Assembly: GCF_016861975.1 (NCBI RefSeq)
Contig: NZ_BOMB01000024.1
Coordinates: forward strand, 62,001-126,000
Length of the DNA: 64,000 nt
Direction: 5' to 3'
Source of the DNA: Actinocatenispora rupis
Lineage (GTDB): Bacteria > Actinomycetota > Actinomycetes > Mycobacteriales > Micromonosporaceae
Shown here: piece by piece, positions 51,641 through 60,804 of the stretch
Position numbering within the stretch: position 1 is the stretch's first letter
How the letters are laid out: every line of letters starts with the position of its first letter
Made by a program: the position numbers and the translations under genes
The notes under the pieces: generated by a model
What the model saw: only the letters and a program-made list of their open reading frames with translations
Told to the model about the DNA's origin: nothing
Databases searched by the model: none

Positions 51641-52339
51641 TCACTCCTTCTCCCATTCACCGGTGAAGGGGTTCTGCCCGATCTGGGCGGAGCAGATGTT
51701 GTACCCGCCGGACGCGTGCCCCGTGGCGATCACGTCGCCGTCGACCGAGATCTGGCAGGTGATGTCGCCGCCGCCCTGTAGCTGGGCGTTGACGTAGTAG
51801 TACATGGTGTCGCCGGAGTCGTCGGCGGCGAGAGTGGCGTTCCACGGTACGTCGGCGCCCCCCTGCCGGTCGTCACTGTCGGACCCGTACGTGATGTCGG
51901 CGCCCTGGCTCGTCGATCCGGTGACGGTGAACGTGACCGAGGAGGTCGACGGGCTCGGCGACTCGGTGGGAGCGGGCGGCGGCGGTGCCGGCGTGGTGGC
52001 CGGCGGGCTCTCGGGCGCCGCGCTGGTGGGCGACGGCGACGGGGGAGCCGGCCGCGCGCTGCTGGGCCGGGGTTTCGCACGGGGCGCCGCCCCGCGTGTG
52101 GGCGGGTGGTGCGACTCGCCGCCGGTGGTGTGCCCGGACGAGGTCGCGGGGGACGCGACCCCGGCGACCTGGTGCGGCTGGGTACCACCGCCGAAGACGC
52201 TGGCCAGCACGATGATGAGGACGAGGAACCCCACCAGCGAGCCGAGGACGATCAGGACGACGTTGCGGACCCGGTGACGTCGCGGCGGTGGCACCGGGGG
52301 CGGGCCGCCGTACGGCGTGCTGGGAGGCGGTTGGGCCAT
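51641..52339 (-). CDS. MmpS-like membrane protein
   Basis: A 232-residue protein: a Pro-rich start, one membrane helix (about 28-50, VVLIVLGSLVGFLVLIIVLA), a Pro/Ser/Thr-rich linker of about 80 residues, and a C-terminal beta domain with VTFTVTGSTSQGADITYGS, DVPWNATL and GGDITCQISVDGDVI. This domain matches MmpS proteins, periplasmic partners of MmpL exporters. In mycobacteria MmpS4/5 support siderophore export. ATG 52339 follows GAGGAGGGG. The long linker is unusual. No mmpL is in the window. Confidence 0.82.
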   Translation of the reverse strand: MAQPPPSTPYGGPPPVPPPRRHRVRNVVLIVLGSLVGFLVLIIVLASVFGGGTQPHQVAGVASPATSSGHTTGGESHHPPTRGAAPRAKPRPSSARPAPPSPSPTSAAPESPPATTPAPPPPAPTESPSPSTSSVTFTVTGSTSQGADITYGSDSDDRQGGADVPWNATLAADDSGDTMYYYVNAQLQGGGDITCQISVDGDVIATGHASGGYNICSAQIGQNPFTGEWEKE

Positions 52340-52551
52340 GGGGATCCCCTCCTCTGCCGGCACTGGCACCTACGCCAGCAGCGTCCGGCGGGGGAGCCGG
52401 ATCCTCCATCCGTTGTCGGGGTTCTCTGCCGGGCCGATCGGTGCCGCGACGCCACGGGCGGGCCACGTACGTCGGCGTTGGTTCGTCCGCCGCCGGTACC
52501 GGAGGGTGCGGGGTGGACCGATCGGTCGGCGGGCGGCGCCGAACTCTCCCG

Positions 52552-52572
52552 CCGCCCTCGGACGGAGGGCGG
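52552..52572 (-). terminator. hairpin after the siderophore importer operon
   Basis: CCGCCCTC and GAGGGCGG form an 8-bp perfect stem with a 5-nt loop, 25 nt beyond the last stop on the minus strand. Confidence 0.6.
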
Positions 52573-52597
52573 AGCGCCGGGCGCGACGACCGCCGGC

Positions 52598-53581
52598 TCA
52601 GGTGGTTTTGTGGGACTTGTCGAGCCAGCCGGCGAGCTGGGTCATGGTGGCGGCGAGGTGCACGTAGTCCATGTTCTGGGAGTTCCAGGGGTGGATCTGG
52701 CCGGCCTTCGCGGCGGGCAGCGCGGCGAACGTGGGCTGCTTGAGCAGGTCGTCGGAGCCCATCGCGCGGGCGGAGTTGAGCCACACGTCGACGTTCCGGT
52801 ACCGGTCGACCTGCTCCCAGGTGGCCGTCTGCCAGTAGTACGCGGAGCCGCCGGGGTCGGGGAGGGTGACGCCGAGCTTGGCGTAGTAGGAGAGGGCGGG
52901 GTCGTCGGCGGGGCGTACCAGGTAGAGGCCCTTGTCGGCGTAGGCGGCCTCGGCCATGACGCGCAGCCCGGAGCGACCGGCGGCGGCGAGCTTCCGCCCG
53001 GCCGCGTCGAACTCCTTCTTGTACCCGTCGAGCCGCGCCCGCGGTACGCCGAGCGCGAGGGCGAGGTCGTTGACGCGGCCGGCGACGGTGTCGGCGGTGC
53101 CCCACATGGTGATCGCGACGATGGGCGCGATCCTGCGTACCTTGTCCTCCTGGGTCTTGTCGGCGAAGCCGTACAGGGCCTGCTTGGTGTCGACGGTTCC
53201 CTTGCGGTCCACCGGATACGCGTTGGTGACGACGAGTTCGGGGCGGGCGGCGGCGAGCGCCTCCAGGTCGATCTCGCCGTACGTGCGGCCGACCTCCTTG
53301 ACCGTGCTCAGGTCCCGCCCGGCGAACGACGAGTCGTCCTTCATCGCCATGTACCCGAAGGCCGCGGCGGGCGCGATCCCGTACGCCCACAGGGAGGAGA
53401 CGACGTCGGTGAGGCCGGCGATGCGCGTCGGGCGCTTCGGGAGCGTCACCGTCGTGCCGAGATCGTCGGTGAACGACCACTTCCCGCCGCCGGACGACGC
53501 GGTGGTACCGCCGCAGGCGGCGAGCAGTGCGGCGGCGCCGGCTCCGACGGCACCGGCGAGTACGGTTCGGCGACTGGTCAT
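52598..53581 (-). CDS. iron-siderophore ABC transporter substrate-binding lipoprotein
   Basis: A 327-residue binding protein. It begins MTSRRTVLAGAVGAGAAALL with lipobox LLAACGG, so it is a lipoprotein, and the RR pair hints at Tat export. The body has the class III periplasmic-binding fold: DLGTTVTLPKRPTRIAGL, then LEALAAARPELVVTNAY. It would capture a ferric siderophore outside the membrane and hand it to the two permeases. It is the last gene of the operon. Confidence 0.92.
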   Translation of the reverse strand: MTSRRTVLAGAVGAGAAALLAACGGTTASSGGGKWSFTDDLGTTVTLPKRPTRIAGLTDVVSSLWAYGIAPAAAFGYMAMKDDSSFAGRDLSTVKEVGRTYGEIDLEALAAARPELVVTNAYPVDRKGTVDTKQALYGFADKTQEDKVRRIAPIVAITMWGTADTVAGRVNDLALALGVPRARLDGYKKEFDAAGRKLAAAGRSGLRVMAEAAYADKGLYLVRPADDPALSYYAKLGVTLPDPGGSAYYWQTATWEQVDRYRNVDVWLNSARAMGSDDLLKQPTFAALPAAKAGQIHPWNSQNMDYVHLAATMTQLAGWLDKSHKTT

Positions 53582-53616
53582 GACTCTCCTTGCGGGACAG
53601 GGGTTTCGGGGCCGGG

Positions 53617-54399
53617 TCAGGAACCCGTGGGGCGCGGCACGACGAGCGGTCCGCCGGTGTGCGGGTCGGCGAGTACGGTGGCGCGCAGCCCGAACACCTC
53701 CTCGATCCGTTGCGGTGTCAGTACTTCCGCGGGTGGGCCCTGGTGGTGGATGCGCCCGTCGCGGACGAGCACCAGGTGCCCGGCGTACCGGGCGGCGAGG
53801 TTCAGGTCGTGCAGCACCATGACGACGGTGCGGCCGTGCTCGGCGTGCAGCGCGGCGACGAGGTCGAGTACCTCGATCTGGTGTGCCAGGTCGAGGTAGG
53901 TGGTGGGCTCGTCGAGCAGCAGCAGGTCGGTCTGTTGCGCCAGTACCATGGCGATCCAGGCGCGTTGGCGCTGCCCGCCGGACAGTTCGTCGACGGCGCG
54001 GTCGGCGGAGTCGGTGAGGCCGACGGCGTCGAGCGCGTGCGCGACCGCGGCGGCGTCCTCGCTGCCGAACTGGCGCAGCCACGACAGGTGCGGGTTGCGG
54101 CCGCGGGCGACGAGGTCGCGGACGGTCATTCCGCCGGGTGCGGTGGGGGTCTGGGGCAGCAGGCCGAGCCGGCGGGCGACCTGCCGGGTGGGGGTGTGGT
54201 CGATGCGCCGGCCGTCGAGCACGACGCGGCCGTGGTCGGGCCGCAGCAGCCGCCCGAGCGTACGCAGCAGGGTGGACTTGCCGCACCCGTTGGGGCCGAC
54301 CACCGCGGTGACCTGGTTGTCCACAATGGACAGATCGAGGTCGTGCAGCACGGCGCGCTCGCCGTACGAGACGGTCAGGTGTTCCGCGGCCAGGCTCAT
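53617..54399 (-). CDS. iron-siderophore ABC transporter ATP-binding protein
   Basis: A 260-residue ATPase of the FepC/FecE type. Walker A is GPNGCGKST (about 33-41), the signature is LSGGQRQRA, Walker B is LLLLDEPTTYLD, and the switch His lies in VLHDLN. It powers the two permeases encoded just upstream. Its ATG overlaps the second permease stop by four bases. Confidence 0.96.
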   Translation of the reverse strand: MSLAAEHLTVSYGERAVLHDLDLSIVDNQVTAVVGPNGCGKSTLLRTLGRLLRPDHGRVVLDGRRIDHTPTRQVARRLGLLPQTPTAPGGMTVRDLVARGRNPHLSWLRQFGSEDAAAVAHALDAVGLTDSADRAVDELSGGQRQRAWIAMVLAQQTDLLLLDEPTTYLDLAHQIEVLDLVAALHAEHGRTVVMVLHDLNLAARYAGHLVLVRDGRIHHQGPPAEVLTPQRIEEVFGLRATVLADPHTGGPLVVPRPTGS

Positions 54400-55514
54400 C
54401 CCACTCTCCTTTCCCTGAGCAGCAACCAGATCAGGTACGGTGCGCCGATCGCGGCGGTGCCCAGGCCCACCGGTACCTCCCAGGTCCAGAGCAGCCGGCC
54501 GACGAGGTCCGCGCCGCCGACGAGCAGCGCCCCACCGCACGCGGACGCGGCGAGCGGGGGTCGGGTCGTGCCGGCGAGGCGGCGCAGGACCTGCGGTACC
54601 ACCAGGCCGACGAAGCCGATCGCGCCGGCCGCCGCCACCGCCGCCGCGGTCAGCCCGACCGCGACCGCCGCGGTGGCCAGCGCCGTGGCGCGCACCCGTA
54701 CGCCGAGCGTGGCGGCCACGTCGTCGCCCAGCTCCACAATGGACAGTGGTCGGCCGAGCAGCAGCGCGGTCGGCGCCAGTACGGCGAACGAGACGGCCAG
54801 CGGTACGGCCTGGTCCCAGCCGCGGGACGACACCGAGCCGGCCAGCCACACCGAGGCGCGCGCCGCGTCGTTCACCTTCGCCACGACCAGCAGCCAGCTC
54901 GTCAGCGCGGTCACCGCGGTCGCCAGCCCGACGCCGACGAGTACCAGCCGGCCGGGGGCGAGGCCGCCGCGCCAGGACAGCCCGACGACCAGCGCCGCCG
55001 CGGCGAGCCCGCCGATCGTCGCCGCCGCCGGTACGCCCAGGCGCAGCAGCCCGGCGCTCACCTCGTACGTGCCGCCGCCGAGCACGATCGCGGCCACCGC
55101 GCCGAGCGCCGCGCCCGACGTGACCCCGAGTACGTCGGGGGAGGCGAGCGGGTTGCGCACGACGGTCTGGGTGAGGGCGCCGGCCAGCGCCAGCGCGGCA
55201 CCGGCCAGCAGCCCGACCACCACCCGCGGCGCGCGCAGTTCGAGCACCACCAGGCGGGTACCGGCGTCGCCGCCGCCGACCAGCGCGCGCAGGACGTCCG
55301 TCGGGGCGAGCGGGAAGTCGCCGACGGACAGCGCCAGCACGCCCACCACGAGCGCCGCCACGAGTACCGTGACCGTCACCGCCACGGCGCGCGCGTCCAC
55401 AGCGCCACCGCCCGGCGCGACGCCGGGCCCCGTGGCACCACCAGGCCGCGGGCTCACACCGCCACCGTCCGGCGCGGCGCCCCACCCCGTGGCGCCACCA
55501 GGCCGCGGGGTCAC
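54396..55514 (-). CDS. FecCD-family iron-siderophore permease (second) with repeat-bearing N-terminal extension
   Basis: A 372-residue permease with nine or ten membrane helices, and the typical GAALALAGALTQTVVRNPLA and GAIGFVGLVVPQVLRR. The first 38 residues are unusual: two Gly/Pro-rich 19-residue repeats (VTPRPGGATGWGAAPDGGG, then VSPRPGGATGPGVAPGGGA) encoded by a 57-bp tandem repeat. GTG 55514 overlaps the first permease's stop (GTGA), but an internal start (V39-type) is possible. Confidence 0.92.
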   Translation of the reverse strand: MTPRPGGATGWGAAPDGGGVSPRPGGATGPGVAPGGGAVDARAVAVTVTVLVAALVVGVLALSVGDFPLAPTDVLRALVGGGDAGTRLVVLELRAPRVVVGLLAGAALALAGALTQTVVRNPLASPDVLGVTSGAALGAVAAIVLGGGTYEVSAGLLRLGVPAAATIGGLAAAALVVGLSWRGGLAPGRLVLVGVGLATAVTALTSWLLVVAKVNDAARASVWLAGSVSSRGWDQAVPLAVSFAVLAPTALLLGRPLSIVELGDDVAATLGVRVRATALATAAVAVGLTAAAVAAAGAIGFVGLVVPQVLRRLAGTTRPPLAASACGGALLVGGADLVGRLLWTWEVPVGLGTAAIGAPYLIWLLLRERRVG

Positions 55515-55515
55515 A
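55431..55515. repeat. 57-bp tandem repeat at the start of the second permease gene
   Basis: CGTGGCACCACCAGGCCGCG starts at 55431 and its near copy at 55488, 57 bp apart. A decayed third copy lies before 55431. The repeat encodes 19 residues per unit and straddles the GTGA overlap. Confidence 0.8.
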
Positions 55516-56497
55516 GGGCCACCGTCCGGCGGCGGCGTACCACGGTGACGAAGACGGGGGCGCCGACGATCGCGACGCCGACCCCGACCTGGAGCTCGCC
55601 GGGTACCAGCCGGCCGGCGACGTCGGCGGCCACCAGCAGGCAGGCGCCGAGCAGCGCGGACACCGGCACCACCCACCGGTACGGGATGCCGACGAGGCGG
55701 CGGGCGAGGTGCGGGACGACCAGGCCCAGGAACCCGATCGGGCCGGCCGCGGCGGTCGCGGCGCCGGTCAGCAGGGTGACCGCGGCCAGCCCGGCGCAGC
55801 GGGAGAGTGCCGACCGCTGGCCGAGCCCGCGGGCGGTGTCGGTGCCGAGCCCGAGCAGGTCCATCGACCGCGCGTCGAGCAGTGCCAGTACCAGGCCCGC
55901 GGCGACGAACGGCGCGACCCGCAGCGTCACCGACAGGTCCCGCCCGGCAAGTGAACCCACCACCCACCGCCGGTACGTGTCGAGCGTCGGCTGGTCGGAC
56001 AGCACCAGGAACGACGTGACCGTGGCGAGCAGCGCGGAGACGGCGACGCCGGCCAGCGCCAGCGGTACCGGGTTGCCGGTGCCGCGGCCGGCGACGGCGA
56101 GGACGAGGGCGGTGGCGAGCGCGGAGCCGGCGAGCGCGTACCAGACCTGGCCGGCGGGGTCGCGTACGCCGAGGACGACCATGGCGAGGACGACGGCGAG
56201 GCAGGCGCCGGCGGTGACGCCGAACAGACCGGGATCGGCGAGCGGGTTGCGGGTGTGGCCCTGCATCACCGCGCCGGCCGCGCCGAGCGCCAGCCCGACC
56301 ACGAGTCCGGCGGCGGTACGCGGGATCCGGACACCGCGGACGATCGTGGCCGCGTCGCCCCCGCCCCCGGTACGCAACGCGTGCCACACCACGTCGGGCG
56401 CCAGGTACGCGCTGCCGACGGCGAGGCTGACCGCCGCCAGCACGACGAGCGCGCCGACGAGTACGGCCAGCACGGTCCAGCGCCGCCCACTCCCCAT
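55511..56497 (-). CDS. FecCD-family iron-siderophore permease (first)
   Basis: A 328-residue permease with about ten membrane helices. Family text: RIPRTAAGLVVGLALGAAGA and GPIGFLGLVVPHLARRLVG. It pairs with the second permease to form the transmembrane channel. It is the first gene of the operon; ATG 56497 lies 7 nt from the iron box, so repression by the iron regulator would block the whole operon. It overlaps the next permease by four bases. Confidence 0.95.
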   Translation of the reverse strand: MGSGRRWTVLAVLVGALVVLAAVSLAVGSAYLAPDVVWHALRTGGGGDAATIVRGVRIPRTAAGLVVGLALGAAGAVMQGHTRNPLADPGLFGVTAGACLAVVLAMVVLGVRDPAGQVWYALAGSALATALVLAVAGRGTGNPVPLALAGVAVSALLATVTSFLVLSDQPTLDTYRRWVVGSLAGRDLSVTLRVAPFVAAGLVLALLDARSMDLLGLGTDTARGLGQRSALSRCAGLAAVTLLTGAATAAAGPIGFLGLVVPHLARRLVGIPYRWVVPVSALLGACLLVAADVAGRLVPGELQVGVGVAIVGAPVFVTVVRRRRTVAL

Positions 56498-56503
56498 GGC
56501 GAC

Positions 56504-56522
56504 GAAGGTTAGCCTAACCTAC
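56504..56522 (-). promoter_or_regulatory. IdeR/DmdR-type iron box
   Basis: On the minus strand GTAGGTTAGGCTAACCTTC, with the perfect 15-bp palindrome AGGTTAGGCTAACCT at its centre. It matches the actinobacterial iron box consensus TTAGGTTAGGCTAACCTAA except at the outer bases. It sits directly before the first permease gene, as expected for Fe2+-dependent repression. Confidence 0.93.
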
Positions 56523-56571
56523 TATGAGACCTCCATCGGGTCACCTCGATGTGTGATCCTCCGCGGCGCCC

Positions 56572-57762
56572 TCAGCCCGCCGTGTCCAGCTCGCTGCGCG
56601 CGTCGACGAACGCCGCCACCGCCCGCTTCACGTCGTCCGTACTGTGCGCCGCGGACAGCTGCACCCGGATCCGCGCCTTCCCGCGCGGTACCACCGGGAA
56701 CGAGAAGCCGATGACGTAGATGCCGCGCGCCAGCAGCAGATCGGCCAGCCGGGCGGCGCGCGCCGCGTCGCCGATCATCACCGGCACGATCGGATGGTCG
56801 CCCGGCAGGATGTCGAACCCGGCCGCCGCCATCTCGGTACGGAACAGGGACGTGTTGGCGCGCAAGCGATCCCGCAGGTCGCCCGACGACTCCAGCAGGT
56901 CGAGCACGGCCAGCGACGCGGCCACGATCGACGGCGCCACCGAGTTCGAGAACAGGTACGGCCGGGACCGCTGGCGCAGCAGCTCCACGATCTCGGCGCG
57001 GGCCGACACGTACCCACCGGAGGCGCCGCCGAGCGCCTTGCCGAGCGTGCCGGTGACGATGTCGACCCGGTCGGTGACCCCGTGCAGCTCCGGCGTACCC
57101 CGACCGCGCGGGCCGACGAAGCCGACCGCGTGCGAGTCGTCCACCATCACGAGCGCGTCGTACGCGTCGGCCAGGTCGCAGATGTCGGCGAGCGGCGCGA
57201 CGTAGCCGTCCATGGAGAAGACGCCGTCGGTGACGATCAGCCGGTACCGCGCGTCGGCGGAGTCCTTGAGCTGCTGCTCCAGGTCCGCCATGTCGCGGTT
57301 CCTGTACCGCAGCCGCCGCGCCTTGCACAGCCGTACGCCGTCGATGATGCTCGCGTGGTTCAGCTCGTCGGAGATGACCGCGTCCTGATCGGACAGCAGC
57401 GTCTCGAACACGCCGCCGTTCGCGTCGAAGCACGAGCTGTACAGGATCGTGTCGGCGGTGCCGAGGAACTCCGACAGCCGCGCCTCCAACCGCTTGTGCA
57501 GGTCCTGCGTACCGCAGATGAACCGGACCGACGCCATGCCGAAGCCGCGCTCGTCCAGCGCCTGCTTGGCCGCGGCGACCAGCGCCGGATGGTCGGCCAG
57601 GCCCAGGTAGTTGTTCGCGCAGAAGTTCACCACGTGCGAGCCGTCGGCGACGGTGATCCCCGCGTCCTGCGGGCTGGTGATCACCCGCTCGTCCTTGTAC
57701 AGCCCGTCCGCCCGGATCTGCGCCAGCGTCGCCCGCAGGCCCTCCGCCATCCTGTCGTACAT
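56572..57762 (-). CDS. kbl: glycine C-acetyltransferase (2-amino-3-ketobutyrate CoA ligase)
   Basis: A 396-residue PLP enzyme of the alpha-oxoamine synthase family that cleaves 2-amino-3-ketobutyrate with CoA into glycine and acetyl-CoA. It has [14 protein letters not shown] near 45, SCFDANGG near 110, the PLP region DDSHAVGF and the PLP-binding Lys in [15 protein letters not shown] 57762 has GAGAGG upstream; GTG 57768 would overlap that ribosome site. It lies 9 nt after tdh and completes the threonine-to-glycine pathway. Confidence 0.95.
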   Translation of the reverse strand: MYDRMAEGLRATLAQIRADGLYKDERVITSPQDAGITVADGSHVVNFCANNYLGLADHPALVAAAKQALDERGFGMASVRFICGTQDLHKRLEARLSEFLGTADTILYSSCFDANGGVFETLLSDQDAVISDELNHASIIDGVRLCKARRLRYRNRDMADLEQQLKDSADARYRLIVTDGVFSMDGYVAPLADICDLADAYDALVMVDDSHAVGFVGPRGRGTPELHGVTDRVDIVTGTLGKALGGASGGYVSARAEIVELLRQRSRPYLFSNSVAPSIVAASLAVLDLLESSGDLRDRLRANTSLFRTEMAAAGFDILPGDHPIVPVMIGDAARAARLADLLLARGIYVIGFSFPVVPRGKARIRVQLSAAHSTDDVKRAVAAFVDARSELDTAG

Positions 57763-57771
57763 CGGCACCTC

Positions 57772-58857
57772 TCAGCGCGTCTCGCGGGTCCAGTCCAACA
57801 CGATCTTGCCGCAGTTGCCCTGCCTGGCCTCGGCGAACGCCTCCGCGTACTGCGTGTACCCGTAGCGGCCGGTGATCACCGGTGTCAGGTCGAGGCCCTG
57901 TTCGAGCAGTACGGACATCTGGTACCAGGTCTCGAACATCTCCCGGCCGTAGATGCCCTTGATGGTGAGCATGTGCGTGACGACCTTGTTCCAGTCGACC
58001 GCGATGTCGGTGGACGGCAGGCCCAGCATGGCGATCCGGCCGCCGTGGTTCATGTTCGTGATCATGTCGCGCAGCGCGGACGGCTGACCGGACATCTCCA
58101 GCCCGACGTCGAAGCCCTCCCGCATGCCGAGTACGTCCTGGGCGTCGGCGACCGGCATCGTCGAGACGTTCACGGCCAGGCTCACGCCGACCTTCTCCGC
58201 CAACCGCAGCCGGTACTCGCTCACGTCGGTGATCACGACGTGCCGCGCGCCGGCGTGCCGTACGACGGCGGCGGCCATGATGCCGATCGGGCCGGCACCC
58301 GTGATGAGCACGTCCTCGCCGAACACCTCGAACGCCATCGCCGTGTGCACCGCGTTGCCGAACGGGTCGAAGATCGCCGCCACGTCCAGGTCGACCGGCT
58401 GGTCGGCGGCCCGGCCGTGCACCCACACGTTGCTCTCCGGCAGCGCCAGGTACTCGGCGAACGCGCCGTCGCGCTGCACGCCCAGCCCGACCGTACGGAT
58501 GCAGAGGTGGCGGCGGCCGGCGCGGCAGTTCCGGCAGCGGCCGCAGACCAGGTGGCCCTCGCCGGACACCAGGTCACCGACCGCGACCGTGCTCACCGAC
58601 GGGCCGACATCGACGACCTCGCCGACGAACTCGTGCCCCACCGTCAGCGGCGGCGTGATCGACTTCTTCGCCCAGTCGTCCCAGGCCTCGATGTGCAGGT
58701 CGGTCCCGCACAGCCCGGTACGCAGGACACGGATCAGGACATCGGTCGGCCCGACCGTCGGGAGGTCCACCTCGGTGAGCCGCAGCCCCGCCTCGGACCC
58801 GGCTTTGACCAGCGCTTTCACCACCACAGGGTGCGTCGTCGCGGACGCGCTGTCCAT
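57772..58857 (-). CDS. tdh: L-threonine 3-dehydrogenase
   Basis: A 361-residue zinc alcohol dehydrogenase-type enzyme that oxidises L-threonine to 2-amino-3-ketobutyrate with NAD+. Catalytic zinc ligands are Cys50 (GLCGTD) and the GHEFVGE His-Glu; the structural zinc is held by CGRCRNC and Cys119. The Rossmann loop is [10 protein letters not shown]. The closing [20 protein letters not shown] is typical of Tdh. It has about 12 extra residues at the start. It is followed by kbl in one operon. Confidence 0.95.
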   Translation of the reverse strand: MDSASATTHPVVVKALVKAGSEAGLRLTEVDLPTVGPTDVLIRVLRTGLCGTDLHIEAWDDWAKKSITPPLTVGHEFVGEVVDVGPSVSTVAVGDLVSGEGHLVCGRCRNCRAGRRHLCIRTVGLGVQRDGAFAEYLALPESNVWVHGRAADQPVDLDVAAIFDPFGNAVHTAMAFEVFGEDVLITGAGPIGIMAAAVVRHAGARHVVITDVSEYRLRLAEKVGVSLAVNVSTMPVADAQDVLGMREGFDVGLEMSGQPSALRDMITNMNHGGRIAMLGLPSTDIAVDWNKVVTHMLTIKGIYGREMFETWYQMSVLLEQGLDLTPVITGRYGYTQYAEAFAEARQGNCGKIVLDWTRETR

Positions 58858-58966
58858 CGAAGTTTCCTGAATTCGTTTGTAAGGAGACCTGCACAGCGGC
58901 CCGGTCCGGACGTTTCACGGACCGGTGGGCGCTTCGCCCGTTACCGTGCGGGACGGGGGTGCCGCG

Positions 58967-60709
58967 ATGGCGAAGCGTACGGTGGCGGACCAGTTCGTGC
59001 AGATCCTCGCGCGGGCCGGCGTACAGCGGGTGTTCGGTGTGGTCGGCGACAGCCTCAACCCGGTCGTCGACGCGATCCGGCGTACGGCGGGGATCGACTG
59101 GGCGCAGGTACGCAACGAGGAGGCCGGCGCGTTCGCCGCGGGGGCGGAGGCGCAGGTGTCCGGGCGGCTCGCCGCGTGCGCCGGCAGCTGCGGCCCCGGC
59201 AACCTGCACCTCATCAACGGCCTGTACGACGCGCACCGCAGCCACGCCCCGGTACTGGCGCTGGCCTCGCACATCCCGTCCAGCCAGATCGGCACCGGGT
59301 ACTTCCAGGAGACGCACCCGGACCGGCTGTTCATCGGGTGCAGCCACTACTGCGAGATGATCTCGCATCCGGCGCAGATGCCGCGCACGCTCCAGATCGC
59401 CATCCAGCACGCGGTCGGCCGCCGCGGCGTCGCGGTCGTGTCGCTGCCCGGGGACGTGGCCGCCCAGGAGGCGCCGACCGGCACGTACCAGCACGCGCTG
59501 GTCACCGAGCGGCCGCACGTCCGGCCGTCGGACGCCGATCTCGACGCGTTCGCGGCGCTGCTGAACGGGGCGCGCCGGGTGACGCTGTTCTGCGGCAGCG
59601 GCTGCGCCGACGCCCACGAGGAGGTACTCGCGCTCGCGGAGGCGGTGGCCGCGCCGGTCGGGCACGCGTTGCGCGGCAAGGAATGGATCCAGTGGGGCAA
59701 CCCGTACGACGTGGGCATGTCCGGGCTGCTCGGCTACGGCGCCTGCTACGACGCGATGCACGGCTGCGACCTGCTCGTCCTGCTGGGCACCGACTTCCCG
59801 TACGACGCGTTCATGCCGACGGGCGTGCGGATCGTGCAGGTCGACGTCGCCGCCGAACACCTCGGCCGACGGTCCACATTGGACCTGGGAGTCTGGGGCG
59901 ACGTCGGCGAGACGATCCGCGCGCTGCTGCCGAGGCTGGCACGCAGGTCCGACCGGACCTTCCTCAACCGGATGCTGCGCCGGCACGCCGACCTGCTGTC
60001 CACAGTGGTCGGTTCGTACACCACGAACGTGGCGACGCACCGGCCCATCCACCCCGAGTACGTGGCGGACCAGCTCGACGACGTGGCCGCCGACGACGCG
60101 GTGTTCACCGTGGACACCGGGATGTGCAACGTGTGGGCCGCGCGGTACCTGACACCGAACGGAAAGCGCCGCATCATCGGCTCGTTCTCGCACGGCTCCA
60201 TGGCCAACGCGCTGCCGCAGGCGATCGGAGTACAGCTGCTCGACCGGGGGCGGCAGGTCGTGTCGATGTCCGGCGACGGCGGCTTCGCCATGCTGATGGG
60301 CGACTTCCTGACCCTCCTCCAGTACGAGCTGCCGGTGAAGGTGGTGCTGTTCGACAATTCGTCGCTCGGCATGGTGGAACTGGAGATGATGGTCTCCGGC
60401 CTCCCCGCGCACGGTACCGCCAACCACAACCCCGACTTCGCCGCGATCGCCCGCGCGGCCGGCGCGTACGGCGTCCGCGTCACCGAACCGGCCGACGTAC
60501 GCGACGCGCTGCGCGAGGCGCTCGACACGCCCGGCCCCGCGCTCGTCGACGTCGTCACCGACCCGAACGCGCTGTCACTGCCACCGAAGATCACCGGCGA
60601 GCAGGTCAGCGGCTTCGCCCTGTCGATGTCCCGCACCGTACTCACCGGCGGCGTCGGCAAGGCCCTGAAGATGGCCCGCAGCAACCTCCGCAACATCCCC
60701 AAACCCTGA
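58967..60709 (+). CDS. pyruvate dehydrogenase (quinone)/pyruvate oxidase, PoxB-like
   Basis: A 580-residue thiamine-diphosphate enzyme with three domains. The conserved Glu is in NEEAGAFAAGAEAQ (about 45), and the TPP-Mg2+ motif is GDGGFAMLMGDFLTLLQYEL, followed by FDNSSLG. The closest pattern is PoxB, which decarboxylates pyruvate to acetate and passes electrons to quinone through FAD. The C-terminal part (ALSLPPKIT) is consistent with a membrane-activated tail. ATG 58967 with GGGGGT is preferred over the upstream ATG. It is divergent from tdh. Confidence 0.92.
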   Translation: MAKRTVADQFVQILARAGVQRVFGVVGDSLNPVVDAIRRTAGIDWAQVRNEEAGAFAAGAEAQVSGRLAACAGSCGPGNLHLINGLYDAHRSHAPVLALASHIPSSQIGTGYFQETHPDRLFIGCSHYCEMISHPAQMPRTLQIAIQHAVGRRGVAVVSLPGDVAAQEAPTGTYQHALVTERPHVRPSDADLDAFAALLNGARRVTLFCGSGCADAHEEVLALAEAVAAPVGHALRGKEWIQWGNPYDVGMSGLLGYGACYDAMHGCDLLVLLGTDFPYDAFMPTGVRIVQVDVAAEHLGRRSTLDLGVWGDVGETIRALLPRLARRSDRTFLNRMLRRHADLLSTVVGSYTTNVATHRPIHPEYVADQLDDVAADDAVFTVDTGMCNVWAARYLTPNGKRRIIGSFSHGSMANALPQAIGVQLLDRGRQVVSMSGDGGFAMLMGDFLTLLQYELPVKVVLFDNSSLGMVELEMMVSGLPAHGTANHNPDFAAIARAAGAYGVRVTEPADVRDALREALDTPGPALVDVVTDPNALSLPPKITGEQVSGFALSMSRTVLTGGVGKALKMARSNLRNIPKP

Positions 60710-60755
60710 CGCCGCAACGGTTCCCGCCGGATCGCAGGCAGTGGGGCGGACACGG

Positions 60756-60790
60756 CGGAGGCCCGCCGCGACGAACGCGACGGGCCTCCG
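60756..60790. terminator. terminator between poxB-like gene and protease gene
   Basis: CGGAGGCCCG (60756-60765) and CGGGCCTCCG (60781-60790) form a perfect 10-bp stem around a 15-nt loop. It lies between two convergent genes and can serve both. Confidence 0.75.
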
Positions 60791-60804
60791 GAGTCGGTGC
60801 TCCG

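Noticed and set aside
54317-54325. DnaA box TTGTCCACA, possible origin
   Set aside because: A single box inside an ABC ATPase gene, with no cluster of boxes, no AT-rich region and no dnaA/dnaN neighbours.
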